From Streptococcus sp. oral taxon 056 str. F0418 (GTDB lineage: Bacteria; Bacillota; Bacilli; Lactobacillales; Streptococcaceae), in assembly GCF_000220065.1 (NCBI RefSeq), contig NZ_AFQU01000001.1, positions 1,570,001-1,634,000 on the forward strand: DNA of 64,000 nucleotides, written 5' to 3'. The stretch's first letter is position 1; every line of letters starts with the position of its first letter. The notes beneath the pieces are model-generated. The model was not told where the DNA came from. It saw only the letters and a program-made list of their open reading frames with translations, and did no database searches. This document shows positions 1-10,235 of this stretch, in pieces. Position numbers and translations under genes: made by a program.

Positions 1-1
1 G

Positions 2-751
2 GGTGCCTTCCATGGTATCGGTGAAGCAGATGTGGTCATCAACGTCGGTGTTTCAGGACCTGGTGTTGTCAAGCGGGCTTTGGAAAAGGTCCGTGGTGAG
101 AGCTTTGATGTGGTGGCTGAAACAGTCAAGAAAACGGCTTTCAAAATCACACGTATCGGTCAGTTGGTTGGTCAGATGGCTAGCGAGCGCCTAGGTGTTA
201 AGTTCGGGATTGTTGACTTGAGTTTGGCTCCAACGCCAGCGGTCGGAGACTCAGTAGCTCGTGTCTTAGAAGAAATGGGCTTGGAAACAGTTGGCACTCA
301 TGGTACGACAGCGGCACTTGCCCTGCTCAATGACCAAGTCAAAAAAGGTGGGGTCATGGCCTGCAATCAGGTGGGCGGACTGTCTGGTGCTTTCATTCCT
401 GTGTCAGAAGACGAGGGCATGATTGCGGCTGTGCAAAATGGCTCGCTCAATCTAGAAAAGCTAGAAGCTATGACAGCTATCTGCTCGGTCGGTTTGGATA
501 TGATTGCCATCCCTGAGGCGACACCAGCTGAAACCATAGCAGCCATGATTGCGGATGAGGCAGCGATTGGTGTCATCAACCAAAAGACGACAGCTGTGCG
601 GATTATTCCGAAGGGCAAGGAAGGCGACATGATTGAATTTGGCGGACTCTTGGGAACAGCTCCGGTCATGAAGGTCAATCAGGCTTCGTCAGCTGCTTTT
701 ATCGCGCGGGGGGGTCAGATTCCAGCACCGATTCACAGTTTTAAAAATTAA
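2..751 (+). CDS. UPF0210 (DUF711) family protein, 5' truncated by window edge
   Basis: The reading frame is open from base 2, so the N-terminal part lies outside the window; about 249 codons of the C-terminal part are present. The Gly/Ala-rich sequence, with segments such as [30 protein letters not shown] and [13 protein letters not shown], matches my recollection of the DUF711/UPF0210 family, which in streptococci usually follows a small ACT-domain gene. The biochemical role of the family is not established. The gene is followed by a short terminator and then by the phosphatase pair. The family call rests on sequence resemblance alone, but the reading frame is certainly real. Confidence 0.85.
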   Translation, partial: GAFHGIGEADVVINVGVSGPGVVKRALEKVRGESFDVVAETVKKTAFKITRIGQLVGQMASERLGVKFGIVDLSLAPTPAVGDSVARVLEEMGLETVGTHGTTAALALLNDQVKKGGVMACNQVGGLSGAFIPVSEDEGMIAAVQNGSLNLEKLEAMTAICSVGLDMIAIPEATPAETIAAMIADEAAIGVINQKTTAVRIIPKGKEGDMIEFGGLLGTAPVMKVNQASSAAFIARGGQIPAPIHSFKN

Positions 752-762
752 TAAGAAAATCA

Positions 763-785
763 GGTCTGTGCAGACAGGCCTTTTC
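763..785 (+). terminator. Rho-independent terminator after the UPF0210 gene
   Basis: GGTCTGT pairs with ACAGGCC (one G-U pair) and is followed by TTTTC. It lies between the UPF0210 stop codon and the next start. Confidence 0.6.
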
Positions 786-804
786 GATTGAACAAGGAGA
801 AAAG

Positions 805-1497
805 ATGGCAAAAACAAAATTATTTATCATTCGACATGGGAAAACCATGTTTAATACAATTGGTCGGGCTCAAGGTTGGTCGGATACTCCTCTGACAGCA
901 GAAGGTGAGCGAGGGATTCGTGAGTTGGGAATTGGATTAAAAAAATCTGGTCTTTCCTTTGTAAAAGCTTACTCAAGTGACTCGGGGCGCACCATTCAGA
1001 CTATGGGGATCGTTTTGGAGGAGTTGGGGATTACAGATCAGATTCCCTACATCTATGATAAACGTATCCGTGAATGGTGCTTTGGTAGCTTTGATGGGGC
1101 CTATGGTGGAGAACTCTTTCATGGTGTCATTCCTCGTGTTTTGAAGACGGATGACTATAAGGAACTCAGTCTGCCGGACTTGGCAAATGGCTTGGTAGAA
1201 GTGGATACTGCCGGTTGGGCAGAGCCGTGGGATAAGCTCAGTGGTCGAATTTTAGAAGGTTTTGAAGCCATTGCAAAAGATGTTGAGGCTTCAGGTGGTG
1301 GCAATGCTTTGGTGGTTAGTCATAGCATGACAATCGGAGCTTTTGCTTATCTGATTGATGAAGAGATTACAAAGAATCCTGGCGTGCAAAACGGTAGTGT
1401 GACAGTAGTGGAATACGAAAATGGCCGATTCACCATCCAGGTGTTGGGAGATATGTCATATCGCCAAGTGGGAGCAGCAATATTGGATGCTCTCTAA
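805..1497 (+). CDS. Histidine phosphatase (phosphoglycerate mutase) family protein, copy 1
   Basis: A 230-residue protein of the branch-2 histidine phosphatase superfamily. The catalytic RHG motif is near the N-terminus (FIIRHGKTMFN, about residues 8-18) and the second catalytic histidine is in VVSHSMT near residue 173. A glycolytic mutase usually has a longer insert and other conserved blocks, so a phosphatase with an unknown small-molecule substrate is more likely than a true PGAM. The start has an ideal Shine-Dalgarno sequence (AAGGAGAAAAG). The next gene is a clear paralogue, so this is a tandem duplication. Confidence 0.88.
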   Translation: MAKTKLFIIRHGKTMFNTIGRAQGWSDTPLTAEGERGIRELGIGLKKSGLSFVKAYSSDSGRTIQTMGIVLEELGITDQIPYIYDKRIREWCFGSFDGAYGGELFHGVIPRVLKTDDYKELSLPDLANGLVEVDTAGWAEPWDKLSGRILEGFEAIAKDVEASGGGNALVVSHSMTIGAFAYLIDEEITKNPGVQNGSVTVVEYENGRFTIQVLGDMSYRQVGAAILDAL

Positions 1498-1550
1498 GGA
1501 TGAGTAGATAGAAAAGTGGTATAATGAATGGAGAAAGTGGAGGTAAGAAA

Positions 1551-2246
1551 ATGCCCAAAACGAGATTATATATCGTCCGTCATGGAAAAACCATGTTTAA
1601 TACCATTGGCCGAGCTCAAGGTTGGTCGGATACCCCTCTGACAGTTGAAGGTGAACGAGGAATTCGAGAGTTAGCATTGGGTCTGAAAGATGCTGGTATA
1701 GACTTTAAGCGGGCTTATTCTAGCGATAGTGGTCGGACTATTCAAACCATGGGAATCATTCTAGAAGAGCTAGACTTGAGAGATAAGATCCCTTACCGTA
1801 CAGACAAGCGCATCCGTGAATGGTGCTTTGGTAGCTTTGATGGGGCCTATGACGGTGAACTCTTTATGGGTGTTATGCCCCGTGTCTTTCATGTCGAACA
1901 TGTTCATCAACTTAGCTATCCCGAATTAGCAGAAGGATTGGTAGAAGTGGACACAGCGGGCTGGGCAGAATCTTGGCCTAAACTCAGTGGCCGTATTTTA
2001 GATGGTTTTGAGAGTATTGCTAAAGAAGTTGAGTCGCTAGGAGGAGGAAATGCTCTGATTGTCAGTCATGGTATGACGATTGGAACCTTCGCTTGGTTGA
2101 TTGACCACGCAACACCTCGAGGTTTAGGTTTGCACAACGGCAGTGTAACTGTAGTGGGCTACGAAGATGGTAAGTTTACGATTGACCGGATTGGTGATAT
2201 GTCTTATCGTGAAGTGGGAATTCATTTGATCAATCAAGAAGAATAA
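1551..2246 (+). CDS. Histidine phosphatase (phosphoglycerate mutase) family protein, copy 2
   Basis: Paralogue of the gene just upstream, 231 residues from ATG 1551. It has the same RHGKTMFNTIGRAQGWSDTP block and the same REWCFGSFDGAY block; the second catalytic histidine lies in IVSHGMT. An in-frame ATG exists at 1524, but it overlaps a TATAAT (1520-1525). ATG 1551 has a Shine-Dalgarno sequence (GGAGGTAAG) and aligns with the start of copy 1, so 1551 is preferred. A promoter here would let the second copy be expressed independently. The substrate is unknown. The two copies differ most around residues 110-130 and near the C-terminus, so they may have diverged in specificity. Confidence 0.88.
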   Translation: MPKTRLYIVRHGKTMFNTIGRAQGWSDTPLTVEGERGIRELALGLKDAGIDFKRAYSSDSGRTIQTMGIILEELDLRDKIPYRTDKRIREWCFGSFDGAYDGELFMGVMPRVFHVEHVHQLSYPELAEGLVEVDTAGWAESWPKLSGRILDGFESIAKEVESLGGGNALIVSHGMTIGTFAWLIDHATPRGLGLHNGSVTVVGYEDGKFTIDRIGDMSYREVGIHLINQEE

Positions 2247-2270
2247 AGAATATTATAGAATATTATAGAA

Positions 2271-2292
2271 AAGTCGAATTTTCGGCTTTTTC
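2271..2292 (+). terminator. Terminator after the phosphatase pair
   Basis: AAGTCGAA pairs with TTCGGCTT across a very short loop and runs into TTTTTC. A short tandem repeat of AGAATATTAT precedes it. Confidence 0.55.
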
Positions 2293-2322
2293 TTTATCAG
2301 AACACTTGTTTTTTCTTTTGTT

Positions 2323-2362
2323 ATGTGATATATTTATAACACGGATGTGATATATTTATAAC
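2323..2362 (+). promoter_or_regulatory. Two 18-bp direct repeats upstream of the membrane protein/XRE pair
   Basis: The 18-base sequence ATGTGATATATTTATAAC occurs at 2323-2340 and again at 2345-2362, a period of 22 bp or about two helical turns. It lies 18 bp before the ATG of the membrane gene whose partner encodes an XRE regulator. This spacing suggests a tandem operator for that regulator. TATAAC inside each repeat could also be a -10 box. The role is inferred from position. Confidence 0.55.
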
Positions 2363-2380
2363 ATAACAGGAGGTTTTGCC

Positions 2381-2965
2381 ATGAAAATAAGTCAAAAACT
2401 AGTCTTGTTACTACCTTTGTGGATTCTGGTCTTATGCGGAGATTGGGCGGTTTTATCTGGGGTTGTTCGATTTAGCTTGCTGCAAAAGTTAATATTGATT
2501 GGTGGTACAGGGATTGGTCTATTTTTTACTACTTGGGGTGCTTTAAAAAGCAAACAAAATGAAGTTAGGGAAAGGCAGAGCTTCTCTATTAAAGAAAAAT
2601 TAAATGGAGTCCTCGTTTTATCTGCTTCGTCCATCTATACTCTAGGCATCTGGCTCAGTACGCCATCTGCAGGTCTTTTAAAGGAAACAGTGATGGCAGT
2701 AGGTCTTCTAGTGCAGCTGATTTTTCTTGCTTACTTTATCTCAAGAAAAGCAGATGAAGAAGCAGATGAGCGTTTTTATGCAAATCTATCTAAGGCTGCC
2801 ATGACAGCATTTGCTAGCAGTATCATCTTTCTGCTAACCCTAGCCTTGCTTTTAACGATTGTGAGGGGGCTGTATGTTCCAGGAGGTATCTTTTTTATAG
2901 TGGCTGGTATGCTGGTCTTGCTTTTCAATTTTGTATTCATGTATTTGGAAAGTAGAGGGGCATGA
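2381..2965 (+). CDS. Six-helix membrane protein paired with an XRE regulator
   Basis: A 194-residue hydrophobic protein. Hydrophobic stretches near residues 6-28, 34-54, 76-94, 101-121, 138-160 and 165-187 suggest six membrane segments, with a charged loop (KADEEADERF) between helices 4 and 5. I do not recognise a functional family. Small XRE regulators in Firmicutes are commonly co-transcribed with such integral membrane proteins, and here the stop overlaps the regulator's ATG (ATGA). AGGAGG precedes the start. The gene probably acts in the cell membrane under control of the downstream regulator; its function is unknown. Confidence 0.8.
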   Translation: MKISQKLVLLLPLWILVLCGDWAVLSGVVRFSLLQKLILIGGTGIGLFFTTWGALKSKQNEVRERQSFSIKEKLNGVLVLSASSIYTLGIWLSTPSAGLLKETVMAVGLLVQLIFLAYFISRKADEEADERFYANLSKAAMTAFASSIIFLLTLALLLTIVRGLYVPGGIFFIVAGMLVLLFNFVFMYLESRGA

Positions 2966-3177
2966 TGGGGAAAGCAAGCAATCTTATTACAAGTTTGAAG
3001 TTTACTCGTGAGGCTCGTGGCATGACCCAGCAAGAGTTGGCAGAGCGTATCGGTGTCAGGCGAGAGACCATTTTGCATTTAGAAAATAATCGTTACAATC
3101 CCTCTCTTGAAATGGCTCTAAAAATTGCACAAGTCTTTGATTTGAAGATAGAGGATCTATTTGAGCTGAAAGAATAA
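2962..3177 (+). CDS. Small XRE-family transcriptional regulator
   Basis: A 71-residue protein that is essentially one Cro/C1-type helix-turn-helix domain: REARGMTQQELAERIGV, then RRETILHLENNRYNPS, then LEMALKIAQVFDLKIEDLF. There is no effector domain. It belongs to the common class of short XRE proteins that repress their own operon with a membrane partner. The ATG overlaps the membrane gene's stop by 4 bp; a second in-frame ATG at 2965 would remove one residue. The direct repeats at 2323-2362 are the obvious candidate target. Confidence 0.88.
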   Translation: MMGKASNLITSLKFTREARGMTQQELAERIGVRRETILHLENNRYNPSLEMALKIAQVFDLKIEDLFELKE

Positions 3178-3203
3178 TTTAACCAAGATTCCTATAGAAA
3201 CTC

Positions 3204-3257
3204 TTGACAACTATATCGTACTGCGATATAATATTTATGTCGAGATCCGATATATCG
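3204..3257 (+). promoter_or_regulatory. padR promoter with overlapping palindromic operators
   Basis: TTGACA (3204-3209) and TATAAT (3227-3232) are separated by 17 bp. The palindrome ATATCG-TACTG-CGATAT (3213-3229) fills the spacer and enters the -10 box, and a perfect 10-bp palindrome CGATATATCG lies at 3248-3257. ATAT-type dyads of this kind are typical PadR targets, so autorepression of the cassette is likely. Confidence 0.75.
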
Positions 3258-3278
3258 AAGTGAAAGGTAGATGCGAAG

Positions 3279-3602
3279 ATGAGTGGATTGACAGAAAAGC
3301 TCCGGCGAGTCTATGTGCCGATGACGGAGACGGGATTCTATATTCTCTTTTGTCTCCAGAAAGAAAGACATGGCTACAGTATTACTCAAAAAGTCAAGGA
3401 ATTGACAGAAGGTCAGTTGTCAATTAGTCCAGGAACCATGTATGGAACCTTGTCCAAAATGGAAAAGGATGGTCTGATTGTTTTTGTTCGCGAGGAAGAA
3501 AAGAGGAAACTCTACCAGATTACAGAACTTGGACAGAAGATTTTAAGCTTGGAAATCCATCGGATTGAGCGCCTTTACCGCAATAGTAAGGAGGATGTTT
3601 GA
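3279..3602 (+). CDS. PadR-family transcriptional regulator
   Basis: A 107-residue winged-helix protein with the PadR layout: TETGFYILFCLQKERHGYSI, then a recognition region ending LSISPGTMYGTLSKMEKDGL, a wing (VREEEKRKLYQITELGQ) and a short C-terminal helix for dimerisation. The block SPGTMYGTLSKME is characteristic of the family. It overlaps the DUF2812 gene by 4 bp and heads a four-gene operon with an ABC transporter. PadR regulators commonly respond to phenolics or antimicrobial compounds and control neighbouring exporters. The promoter palindromes point to autorepression. Confidence 0.92.
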   Translation: MSGLTEKLRRVYVPMTETGFYILFCLQKERHGYSITQKVKELTEGQLSISPGTMYGTLSKMEKDGLIVFVREEEKRKLYQITELGQKILSLEIHRIERLYRNSKEDV

Positions 3603-4174
3603 TGGAAATGAAAGTCGTCTACAGGATCTTCACCATTGCAGACTATGATAGAGAAGCGGCCTATTTTAAAAAGATGCATGGCCAGGGCTGGAAGTTGAAA
3701 AAAGTAAGTTATTCTCCTTTTCTTGTTGCGGTTCGCTATACTTTTGAAAAGACTTCACCTCAGGAAATGGCCTATCAGTTAGATTTTCGCCCTATAAAGA
3801 AGGCGGAGCGTGACTCCTATTATCAACTATTTAAAGATTGTGGTTGGGAGCATATTACAAACTTTAATCAATTTTCCTATTTCCGCAAGCCAGCTTCTCA
3901 GCTTGATGCGGAAAGTGACCTTGAGATCTATAATGATGCCTGGTCTAAGCTAGAAATGGTCAAGCGTTTGCTTATATGGCGGTTTTTGCCAGCCCTTGTA
4001 TCTTTGTTTTTTGCTACTTATTTAGTTTTAAGTGTAGCTCAAAAAGGTTCAGATGTAAGTTGGCCTGTAAAGTGTGCCTTACTAATAGATACTGTATTAT
4101 TGCTCATTTTATTTGGTCAACTGGTTCATATCGGCTTGAGTTTCTGGAGAATGAAGCAGGAGCTCAAGAGCTGA
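3599..4174 (+). CDS. DUF2812 domain-containing membrane protein
   Basis: A 191-residue protein. Residues 1-105 form a soluble DUF2812-like domain (FTIADYDREAAYFKKMHGQG, YTFEKTSPQEMAYQLDF, YFRKPA), and the C-terminal part has two membrane segments (about 127-147 and 160-180). DUF2812 genes are known to follow padR genes and often precede transporters. The protein has been suggested to act as a membrane sensor or partner, but no activity is established. The start overlaps the padR stop. The assignment to DUF2812 rests on context plus pattern. Confidence 0.8.
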   Translation: MMEMKVVYRIFTIADYDREAAYFKKMHGQGWKLKKVSYSPFLVAVRYTFEKTSPQEMAYQLDFRPIKKAERDSYYQLFKDCGWEHITNFNQFSYFRKPASQLDAESDLEIYNDAWSKLEMVKRLLIWRFLPALVSLFFATYLVLSVAQKGSDVSWPVKCALLIDTVLLLILFGQLVHIGLSFWRMKQELKS

Positions 4175-4213
4175 TGAGCCCCTTATCAACTGTTTTTTAT
4201 GAAAGTGAGGATA

Positions 4214-5056
4214 ATGATGAAAAAAACGATAATTGAAGTTCAGGGCTTGAAAAAGAAGTTCAAGGAACAAGAAGCCTTGGCAGGGATTGATTTTTCCATC
4301 CAAGAAGGAGAGATTTTTGGTTTTCTAGGACCGTCTGGATCAGGAAAAACCACGACCATTAATATCTTGACTGGGCAACTTAAGGCAGATGCTGGAACAG
4401 CTCATGTGCTGTCTGAAACGGTTGAGGATTTAAAGGTAGAAGTCCTAGAGCAGATTGGGATTGTCAGTGATACGAGTGGCTTTTATGAGAAGATGTCGCT
4501 CTACAACAATCTCAAGGCATATGCTATGATCTTTGGTGTTGATATGAAGAAAGTTGATGAGCTTCTTCAAAAAGTGGGGCTCTATGATAGTCGCAACAAG
4601 ATAGCTGAAAAATTATCTACAGGTATGAAACAACGGATGCTATTGGTCCGTGCCTTGATTAATCAGCCTAAATTGCTCTTTTTGGATGAGCCGACCAGTG
4701 GTTTGGACCCGTCAACTTCCCGGACAATCCATGATTTGCTACTGGAACTAAAAGCTCAGGGAACAACTATTTTTCTGACGACACATGATATGCAGGAAGC
4801 TACTCTTTTGTGTGATCGCTTAGCTTTGCTGCATAAGGGTGAGTTAGTCGAAGTGGGTAGCCCGCATGAGATTATCCAAAAGTACAATACAGATAAGAAA
4901 GTTCGTTTAGAATATGTAGATTTGACGACGAAGACAGTTATCTTTGAGGAACTACAAGGAGGCGTAGATTTGTCAAATGTTATCAGTATTCATTCTTGCG
5001 AACCAACTTTAGAAGATGTTTTCATTACTTTGACAGGAGGAACCTTAAATGTCTAA
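4214..5056 (+). CDS. ABC transporter ATP-binding protein
   Basis: An ABC-2-type transporter ATPase of about 280 residues. Walker A is GPSGSGKTT, the Q-loop region is IGIVSDTSGFYEK, the signature is LSTGMKQR, Walker B is LLFLDEPTSGLD and the switch histidine is in TTHDMQE. An in-frame ATG at 4199 is possible, but the GTGAGG Shine-Dalgarno sequence (4205-4210) lies downstream of it, so 4214 or the adjacent ATG 4217 is preferred. It pairs with the downstream permease, whose start overlaps by 8 bp. Control by the upstream PadR suggests drug or peptide export; the substrate is not known. Confidence 0.92.
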   Translation: MMKKTIIEVQGLKKKFKEQEALAGIDFSIQEGEIFGFLGPSGSGKTTTINILTGQLKADAGTAHVLSETVEDLKVEVLEQIGIVSDTSGFYEKMSLYNNLKAYAMIFGVDMKKVDELLQKVGLYDSRNKIAEKLSTGMKQRMLLVRALINQPKLLFLDEPTSGLDPSTSRTIHDLLLELKAQGTTIFLTTHDMQEATLLCDRLALLHKGELVEVGSPHEIIQKYNTDKKVRLEYVDLTTKTVIFEELQGGVDLSNVISIHSCEPTLEDVFITLTGGTLNV

Positions 5057-5777
5057 TAAGTTAAAAGGGATGATTTGGCTGAGGGGCCAAGCGACATTAG
5101 CTAATAAAAGTGTTTTTTTACAAGTTCTCATGCCGGTCTTCTTTATTCTTCTCTATAAATTTATGTTTTCTCTGAATGGAGCAGGACAAAAACTAGGAGC
5201 AGATAGACTGGCTACGATGCTACTCAATATCTCCCTGCCATTTTCCTTAGCCTTGGCTATTGGGACGCCTATTATCATCATTCTAGCTGAGGAGAGAGAA
5301 AAACATAATTTGCAAAGCTTGCGCTTGGCAGGTGTGACAGCTGGTCAATACATTCTTTCAGCTTTAATCTGGCCAGTGATTATTGGGATTTTTTATATCA
5401 TCATCACCCCGATTTTGGTAGGAGCTAAGCTTTCTAATCAGGTATTCAGTTATGGTTTGGTTCTCTTATTGACCATGTTGGTCTTAATTTTCTTCTTTTT
5501 AATGGTTGGCTTGCTTTGTAAAAATCAAGTTATGGCACAATCCCTTAGTGTTCCAGCCATGCTCTTGGTAGCTTTTATTCCTATGTTTTCAAATATGAGC
5601 GAGGATTTATTTAAAGTTCTTCGTTATAGCTTTTTAGGTTTATTTACTAGCTATATGAGAGATTGGTCTCATTTCCATTTATGGAGTGGAGAACTTTTGG
5701 CTCTCGTTCTCTGGCTACTTCTTTTTGCAGGAATTTCTTTCTACTTAATGAGAAACCTGAAAGTCTTGGATGATTAA
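5049..5777 (+). CDS. ABC-2 type transporter permease
   Basis: A 242-residue protein with about six membrane segments: an early one near residues 20-40, then about 55-80, 100-125, 135-155, 165-185 and 215-235. The loop EEREKHNLQSLRLAGV is the usual cytoplasmic coupling region of ABC-2 permeases. It forms the membrane half of the exporter with the preceding ATPase, is translated from GGAGGAA and ends the PadR cassette. The next transcription unit starts at the hrcA promoter. Confidence 0.9.
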   Translation: MSNKLKGMIWLRGQATLANKSVFLQVLMPVFFILLYKFMFSLNGAGQKLGADRLATMLLNISLPFSLALAIGTPIIIILAEEREKHNLQSLRLAGVTAGQYILSALIWPVIIGIFYIIITPILVGAKLSNQVFSYGLVLLLTMLVLIFFFLMVGLLCKNQVMAQSLSVPAMLLVAFIPMFSNMSEDLFKVLRYSFLGLFTSYMRDWSHFHLWSGELLALVLWLLLFAGISFYLMRNLKVLDD

Positions 5778-5798
5778 ACTAGGTCTTTAGATCGATTT

Positions 5799-5825
5799 TT
5801 AGCACTCTTGAAAAAAGAGTGCTAA
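5799..5825 (+). promoter_or_regulatory. CIRCE operator 1 (HrcA box)
   Basis: A perfect TTAGCACTC-N9-GAGTGCTAA inverted repeat, the established binding site of the heat-shock repressor HrcA. It lies upstream of the hrcA -35 box, and the following T-rich run could let it act as a terminator of the ABC operon as well. Confidence 0.95.
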
Positions 5826-5842
5826 TTTTTTGAGTTTTTGTC

Positions 5843-5870
5843 TTGACTTTAGTGCAAAAGAGTGTATAAT
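5843..5870 (+). promoter_or_regulatory. hrcA-operon promoter
   Basis: TTGACT (5843-5848) and TATAAT (5865-5870) with a 16-bp spacer lie between the two CIRCE operators, so HrcA can bind on both sides. Confidence 0.85.
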
Positions 5871-5881
5871 AGAATCATAAG

Positions 5882-5908
5882 TTAGCACTCATGTTATTAG
5901 AGTGCTAA
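5882..5908 (+). promoter_or_regulatory. CIRCE operator 2 (HrcA box)
   Basis: A second perfect TTAGCACTC-N9-GAGTGCTAA, located just downstream of the -10 box in the 5' untranslated region of hrcA. Confidence 0.96.
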
Positions 5909-5937
5909 TAAAATTGATCTGAATTGGAGGTGGAATT

Positions 5938-6972
5938 TTGGTAACAAAACGTCAAAATGAGATTTTAAATTTGATTATTGATATCTTTACCAAGACTCAC
6001 GAGCCAGTTGGATCAAAAGCCCTGCAAGACTCTATCAAATCTAGTAGCGCCACTATTAGAAATGACATGGCTGCTCTAGAAAAACAGGGGTTGCTAGAAA
6101 AAGCGCATACGTCTAGTGGGCGTAAGCCTAGTGTGGCAGGGTTTCAATACTTCGTCAAGCATTCGCTGTCTTTTGATCGACTTGCTGAAAATGAACTCTA
6201 TGAAGTTATCAAGGCTTTTGATCATGAGTTTTTCAATTTGGAGGACATTCTTCAACAGGCAACCGATCTTCTAGCTAAACTGAGTGGATGCACCGTTGTT
6301 GCGCTGGATGTAGAACCCAGTAGGCAACGATTGACTGCATTTGACATCGTAGTGCTCAGTCAGCATACGGCTCTAGCAGTCTTTACACTGGATGAGTCCA
6401 ATACTATTACCAGTCAGTTTATGATCCCACGAAACTTCCTCGGAGAAGATCTGGATAAGCTTAAAGGCTTAGTAAGGGAGCGCTTCTTGGGTCAGACAGT
6501 GCTGGATATCCATTACAAGATTCGAACGGAAATTCCGCAGATTATCCAGCGTTATTTCACTACGACGGACAATGTCATTCAGCTATTTGAACATATCTTC
6601 GGTGATATTTTCAAGGAAAATGTCATGCTTTCCGGCAAGGTTCAGTTGTTGGAATTTTCGGATCTGGCGACTTACCAGTTTTTTGATAATCTGCAGAAAG
6701 TAGCTTTCGAGATCCGCGACAGCTTGGCCGAGGATCAGATGCAAAGCGTACGCGTGGCAGATAGCAGGGAAAGCTGTTTGGCTGATTTGACACTGATTTC
6801 CAGCAAATTCCTGATTCCATATCGAGGATTTGGGGTGTTGGCGGTGGTTGGTCCAGTCAATCTTGACTACCAGCGGCTGGTCAGCCAGATGAATGTTGTC
6901 AACTGCGTGCTGACCATGAAATTGACCGACTTCTATCGCTACCTTAGTAGCAATCATTATGAAGTCCACTAA
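5938..6972 (+). CDS. hrcA: Heat-inducible transcription repressor HrcA
   Basis: A 344-residue protein, full length for the family. The N-terminal winged helix ([34 protein letters not shown]) is followed by the HrcA dimerisation/GAF-like domain ([14 protein letters not shown]) and the C-terminal block [19 protein letters not shown]. It represses the grpE-dnaK operon by binding CIRCE. The start is TTG at 5938, chosen because TTGGAGGTGG lies 4-8 bp upstream and no ATG fits. It is the first gene of the heat-shock cluster and autoregulated through both CIRCE sites. Confidence 0.97.
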   Translation: MVTKRQNEILNLIIDIFTKTHEPVGSKALQDSIKSSSATIRNDMAALEKQGLLEKAHTSSGRKPSVAGFQYFVKHSLSFDRLAENELYEVIKAFDHEFFNLEDILQQATDLLAKLSGCTVVALDVEPSRQRLTAFDIVVLSQHTALAVFTLDESNTITSQFMIPRNFLGEDLDKLKGLVRERFLGQTVLDIHYKIRTEIPQIIQRYFTTTDNVIQLFEHIFGDIFKENVMLSGKVQLLEFSDLATYQFFDNLQKVAFEIRDSLAEDQMQSVRVADSRESCLADLTLISSKFLIPYRGFGVLAVVGPVNLDYQRLVSQMNVVNCVLTMKLTDFYRYLSSNHYEVH

Positions 6973-7006
6973 TACAGTATAATCATTCCTAAAAAGGAGG
7001 TGCCCT

Positions 7007-7543
7007 GTGGCAAAACATAAACAAGAAGAACATCCAGAAGATGTAGAAGTAAAAGAGGAAGCTGTAGAAACAGCTGAGCAGACTGAATCAGAAAGTCCTG
7101 AAAAATCTGAATTAGAACTAGCCTATGAGCGAGCAGAAGATTTTGAAAACAAATATCTTCGTGCTCATGCAGAAATGCAAAATATCCAGCGCCGTGCCAA
7201 TGAAGAACGCCAGCAATTACAAAAATATCGTAGCCAAGATTTAGCAAAAGCAATCTTGCCTTCTTTGGATAATCTTGAGCGCGCATTGGCAGTTGAAGGA
7301 TTGACAGATGATGTCAAAAAGGGACTGGAAATGGTGCAGGAAAGCTTGATTCATGCTCTCAAAGAAGAGGGAATCGAAGAAATTCCAGCTGATGGAGAAT
7401 TTGATCATAACCATCATATGGCTATCCAGACAGTTCCTGCTGATGACGAGCATCCAGCAGACACCATCGCACAAGTCTTTCAAAAAGGCTACAAACTCCA
7501 TGAGCGTGTCCTTAGACCAGCAATGGTGGTGGTTTATAACTAA
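7007..7543 (+). CDS. grpE: Nucleotide exchange factor GrpE
   Basis: A 178-residue DnaK co-chaperone that releases ADP from DnaK. An acidic disordered N-terminus (about 1-45) leads into a long coiled coil ([20 protein letters not shown]) and a C-terminal beta domain with GEEFDxxxH-like sequence ([14 protein letters not shown]) and the end motif [10 protein letters not shown]. The start is GTG at 7007 behind AAAGGAGG. It follows hrcA by 34 bp. A long repeat-bearing spacer separates it from dnaK, which is unusual for this operon. Confidence 0.97.
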   Translation: MAKHKQEEHPEDVEVKEEAVETAEQTESESPEKSELELAYERAEDFENKYLRAHAEMQNIQRRANEERQQLQKYRSQDLAKAILPSLDNLERALAVEGLTDDVKKGLEMVQESLIHALKEEGIEEIPADGEFDHNHHMAIQTVPADDEHPADTIAQVFQKGYKLHERVLRPAMVVVYN

Positions 7544-7550
7544 GATATAG

Positions 7551-7661
7551 AGTCCGTAAAAAGCTCACAGTAAAAATAGGAGATTGACGAAGTGTTCGAT
7601 GAACACAAGGAAATCTATCTTTTTTACCCAGAGCTTAGGGCGAGTTCAATTAGGCGGTAAG
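7551..7661 (+). repeat. dnaK-region intergenic repeat, copy A
   Basis: Begins AGTCCGTAAAAAGCTCACAG, then TAAAAATAGG, and ends CAGAGCTTAGGGCGAGTTC...GGTAAG. The centre holds a hairpin, GTGTTC-gat-GAACAC (7592-7606). The same left and right blocks recur at 9822-9981, 9988-10104 and, inverted, 11001-11104, with a different hairpin each time. Confidence 0.7.
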
Positions 7662-9814
<2,153 letters not shown>

Positions 9815-9821
9815 GATGCAA

Positions 9822-9981
9822 AGCCCGTTAAAACCTCACAGTGAAAATAGGAAATCTGACGCAGAAACTTTAGTTTCTAGAAAGATTTGCACCTAAAGGT
9901 AGCCATATCTGTAGTTCGCTAAAGCGAAAACAGCCACGTCTCTTTTTCACCAAGAGGTTAGGGTGTGCTCGATTCGGTAAG
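9822..9981 (+). repeat. dnaK-region intergenic repeat, copy B
   Basis: Left block AGCCCGTTAAAACCTCACAG and GAAAATAGGAAATCTGACG match copy A. The hairpin here is AGAAACT-tt-AGTTTCT (9863-9878). An extra stretch of about 50 bp precedes the right block CACCAAGAGGTTAGGGTG...GGTAAG. Confidence 0.7.
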
Positions 9982-9987
9982 ATGTTG

Positions 9988-10104
9988 AGGCGTTAAGAAA
10001 ACGAAAGAAAAATAGGAAGCCATCGCCTTGTGCGATGCACAAAAGATGGTTTATCTTTTTTCCGAAGTTTTTAGTCGAAACTCAATTCAGCCTAACTCGG
10101 TAAG
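9988..10104 (+). repeat. dnaK-region intergenic repeat, copy C
   Basis: Directly follows copy B. The left block is degenerate (GCGTTAAGAAAACG...GAAAAATAGGAAG), the hairpin is CATCGC-cttgt-GCGATG (10021-10037) and the right block is TTATCTTTTTTCCGAAG...CTCGGTAAG. Confidence 0.6.
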
Positions 10105-10183
10105 AATGACGAATCGATAAAGTGATTGTTATTCTACAGCAATCGCTATGATGACTTTTGCGTTGTAAGTATAAGAAGAAATC

Positions 10184-10212
10184 CAGAGGTTGCAACCCAG
10201 CCTCTGTTTTTC
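10184..10212 (+). terminator. Terminator between dnaK and the DJ-1 family gene
   Basis: CAGAGG pairs with CCTCTG across 11 bases and is followed by TTTTTC. It probably ends the hrcA-grpE-dnaK transcript. Confidence 0.65.
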
Positions 10213-10235
10213 GGTAAACTAGAGGGGTGACGCTT

